DNA from: Thermodesulfovibrio sp.
GTDB lineage: Bacteria; Nitrospirota; Thermodesulfovibrionia; Thermodesulfovibrionales; JdFR-85
Direction: 5' to 3'
Assembly: GCA_027016675.1 (NCBI GenBank)
Contig: JALUSH010000202.1
Span: 1-8,781 of the forward strand
Length of the DNA: 8,781 nt
In this document: in pieces, positions 6,981 through 8,781 of the stretch
Position numbering within the stretch: position 1 is the stretch's first letter
Layout: every line of letters starts with the position of its first letter
Position numbers and translations under genes: made by a program
Notes under the pieces: generated by a model
The model's database searches: none
What the model was told of the DNA's origin: nothing
What the model saw: the letters and a program-made list of their open reading frames with translations, nothing else

Positions 6981-8215
6981 AACAACTCCTCTATCTCTTT
7001 TTCTTTAACTTTCTTGGAAACAAAAATAGGCTCTGCTATAAAAGTACCAATCTCAGCCTCCACCCTTCTTTCACCACCACCTGTAATGTTCAGCAGAACC
7101 GTCTCATCAGGCTTTACCTCATTCTCTTTAAGTGCCTTGAAAAGCGAGGCAACTGCTACACCTGAGGCTGGTACAATATCAATTCCCTCTGTTGTTTCAA
7201 ATATCTTCATTGCCATATAGACCTCTGCATTACTTATACCATACATCACGCCGTTGGTTGCCTTCAAGGCATCATAAACACCTCCTCCAACTGTATAGGC
7301 AGGATATCGGTTGGAAAGCACCCTTGTGGTTATTTCGTTTATCAGTGCAGGGTCAAGGTCATCCTGAAAGAGTTCCTTGCTGCCTCTCTGCCAGGCCTTT
7401 ACCATGGGTGCAAAAGGGAGGTTCTGGGAAAGGTGAAGCCTTGGTGGTTTACTACCAAACCTGCCATCTTTGATAAGCCGCTCTGCCATCTCCCAGACAC
7501 CGACAGCACCAGTACCACTGCCAACAGCCTGGAAGTAGTGTTCTGGAAGCCTACCTATAGTATTAACTGCCTCCAGCAGTACAATGCCAAGACCATCACG
7601 TTTTGCGATGTTTTTCACACCACCTTCAAAGGGCATTCCCATTGTGGTTGATATCCTTCTTGCCACATCTATGGCATCAGAATAGTCACCATCCTCAATA
7701 GCAACAGTGGGTACCTTTACTGATTCCACAAGATACCACATCTCAAGAAGACACATCCTTGGAACAACGATAATTGATGGGAAGTCCGAAACCGTGGAGA
7801 GATGGGCAAATGCCCTTGCAGTGTTACCTGCTGATGCCACCACCAGACCTGCAACACCGTTCTCTCGTGCATTCTGCATAACAACTGCTGCCTCATACTC
7901 CTTGAATGTACAGGTCTTTACATCGGCTCCCTTCTCAGGCCAGTAGCCATTAAAGGCGATATAAAGATTTTTCATTCCAAGATATGATGCCAGTTCCCCT
8001 GATTTATAAACAAGGGGGCCTGGTTGGGGAAAATCAGGGTTATGGACAGGAATCCAGTTAAATCTCCAGATGCCCTCTTTATCTTCATGAACCCTGAATT
8101 CCCTGTCAGTATATTCGGTTATAAGAAGAGCATCCTTACAGTGCTCACAAAAGGCACAGTATGTATCCTCTAATACAGTACCACACTTTCTGCATTTTAT
8201 CCTGAAATGTGCCAT
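6953..8215 (-). CDS. Cysteate synthase (threonine synthase-like PLP enzyme)
   Basis: Fold-type II PLP enzyme of about 420 aa with an N-terminal zinc ribbon (CRKC 8-11; CAFCEHC 20-26), as in cysteate synthases and some threonine synthases. TFKE (103-106) holds the likely Schiff-base lysine K105, where threonine synthases have FKDR; the altered motif argues against ordinary threonine synthase. ASAGNTARA (127-135) is the cofactor region and ITGGGERR (377-384) the glycine-rich phosphate loop. NLYIAFNGYWPEKGA (83-97) is, from memory, typical of the methanogen enzyme. Expected reaction: O-phosphoserine plus sulfite gives L-cysteate plus phosphate. I chose ATG 8215, not 8227, because GGGAGG lies just before it while 8227 has no ribosome site. 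It overlaps the decarboxylase and follows the iron-sulfur gene by about 20 bases. Specificity is inferred from family resemblance plus neighbour. Confidence 0.8.
   Translation of the reverse strand: MAHFRIKCRKCGTVLEDTYCAFCEHCKDALLITEYTDREFRVHEDKEGIWRFNWIPVHNPDFPQPGPLVYKSGELASYLGMKNLYIAFNGYWPEKGADVKTCTFKEYEAAVVMQNARENGVAGLVVASAGNTARAFAHLSTVSDFPSIIVVPRMCLLEMWYLVESVKVPTVAIEDGDYSDAIDVARRISTTMGMPFEGGVKNIAKRDGLGIVLLEAVNTIGRLPEHYFQAVGSGTGAVGVWEMAERLIKDGRFGSKPPRLHLSQNLPFAPMVKAWQRGSKELFQDDLDPALINEITTRVLSNRYPAYTVGGGVYDALKATNGVMYGISNAEVYMAMKIFETTEGIDIVPASGVAVASLFKALKENEVKPDETVLLNITGGGERRVEAEIGTFIAEPIFVSKKVKEKEIEELLCNHLKIDS
6986..6990 (-). promoter_or_regulatory. Ribosome binding site deciding the GTG start of the decarboxylase
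   Basis: AGGAG on the minus strand, within AGAGGAG, lies five bases before the GTG at 6980. It sits inside the 3' end of the upstream gene. It supports a GTG start and coupled translation. Confidence 0.75.
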
Positions 8216-8219
8216 ATTG

Positions 8220-8225
8220 CCTCCC
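8220..8225 (-). promoter_or_regulatory. Ribosome binding site deciding the cysteate synthase start
   Basis: GGGAGG on the minus strand lies four bases before the ATG at 8215 and inside the possible upstream reading from ATG 8227. It favours the shorter start. The spacing is slightly short but acceptable. Confidence 0.6.
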
Positions 8226-8236
8226 ATGTCATAAGA

Positions 8237-8781
8237 TTAGATAACCACCTCCGAAAGCAACTCCATGATATCCACAATCCTTACCTTTTTCGGATAGTCT
8301 TTCATCGCCTCATTGACCTTTTCATAACAGGCAGGACAACTGAGTACAAGGCGGTCTGCACCCTTCTGCCATGCCTCGTCAATACTGAGTCGTGCAATTG
8401 CAATGGCATTTTCATGAAAGACCTTCCTTGCCGCACCACCAGCACCACAACAACGGGAAAGCCTTCCCCATCTATCGAATTCGATGAGTTCCACACCAGG
8501 GATTGCTCTCAACACCTCTCTTGGCTCCCTTATAACACCAACACCACGACTCAGGTAGCAGGGGTCGTGATATATCAGCCTTTCTCTCAAATAGGTCTTT
8601 ATCTTCAGTCTTTTAGTTCTTATTGCCCTTACCACATACTGGGTTATATGGGTAATCCTGAAAGGCAACTCATCACCATAGTAATATGGCCAGTCCTTTG
8701 CCATCATATTTACACAGCAAGGGCAGGAGCAGACCAGTTCCTTTACTCCTTTATTTTTGTATGCCTCAACCAGTCTCTTTA
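8237..8781 (-). CDS. CCG-domain iron-sulfur oxidoreductase subunit, HdrD/GlcF type (partial, 5' end outside window)
   Basis: C-terminal 180 aa of a longer protein: the frame stays open to the right edge, and the methionines near 8702-8707 are internal. The first visible stretch ends CSCPCC, the close of a first CCG domain. The second CCG domain is complete: HDPC, 35 residues, CC, 36 residues, CPAC, fitting the canonical CX31-39CCX35-36CXXC that holds a noncubane [4Fe-4S] cluster in heterodisulfide reductase HdrB/HdrD. Two-domain relatives also include GlpC, GlcF and lactate-utilisation proteins, so the substrate is open. N-terminal ferredoxin clusters, expected in HdrD, would lie outside the window. 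It ends about 20 bases before cysteate synthase and is probably co-transcribed with it. A disulfide or sulfonate-related role is an inference from context. Confidence 0.8.
   Translation of the reverse strand, partial: KRLVEAYKNKGVKELVCSCPCCVNMMAKDWPYYYGDELPFRITHITQYVVRAIRTKRLKIKTYLRERLIYHDPCYLSRGVGVIREPREVLRAIPGVELIEFDRWGRLSRCCGAGGAARKVFHENAIAIARLSIDEAWQKGADRLVLSCPACYEKVNEAMKDYPKKVRIVDIMELLSEVVI

Noticed and set aside
8216..8227. Longer cysteate synthase start at ATG 8227
   Set aside because: No ribosome site precedes it, whereas GGGAGG sits right before ATG 8215.
8237..8707. Complete 156-aa gene starting at 8707
   Set aside because: The frame continues upstream to the window edge and encodes the cysteine-rich end of a first CCG domain, so the methionine is internal.

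Overview
The window reads as bacterial chromosome: moderately AT-rich, dense, with strong Shine-Dalgarno sites, short gaps and overlapping genes. A serC-serA-purA run followed by a PilZ protein and a ComF-type phosphoribosyltransferase points to an anaerobic or thermophilic bacterium of the Nitrospirota/Thermodesulfovibrio or deltaproteobacterial kind. That placement is an inference from gene content and style, not a search.

The left half (82-5326) is one plus-strand gene string: serC, serA, purA, a PilZ protein with a C-terminal zinc ribbon, and comF. Junctions tighten downstream: about 30 and 57 bases between the first three, a 1-base stop/start overlap from purA to pilZ, and an out-of-frame overlap of about 31 bases from pilZ to comF. 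SerA and SerC convert 3-phosphoglycerate to O-phosphoserine.

The middle (5327-5855, about 530 bases) holds no convincing protein gene but is rich in nested inverted repeats. From about 5465 to 5791 there is a 12-bp hairpin, a 14-bp long-range stem, a 21-bp long-range stem enclosing two further hairpin systems, and a possible pseudoknot. It looks like a structured RNA or small non-coding mobile element. A likely rho-independent terminator for the minus-strand genes lies at 5828-5853.

The right half (5856-8781) is a minus-strand operon, transcribed towards the middle: the C-terminal part of a two-domain CCG (HdrD/GlcF-type) iron-sulfur oxidoreductase subunit that runs off the right edge, a threonine-synthase-like PLP enzyme best matched to cysteate synthase, and a one-chain thiamine-diphosphate decarboxylase matching fused ComD+ComE (sulfopyruvate decarboxylase). 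The last two are steps of the Methanosarcinales-type route to coenzyme M: phosphoserine + sulfite to cysteate, then (after transamination) sulfopyruvate to sulfoacetaldehyde. Finding this pair, with a heterodisulfide-reductase-like gene, in a bacterial setting and next to the phosphoserine-making genes is the most interesting feature. It suggests bacterial synthesis of coenzyme M or another C2 sulfonate.
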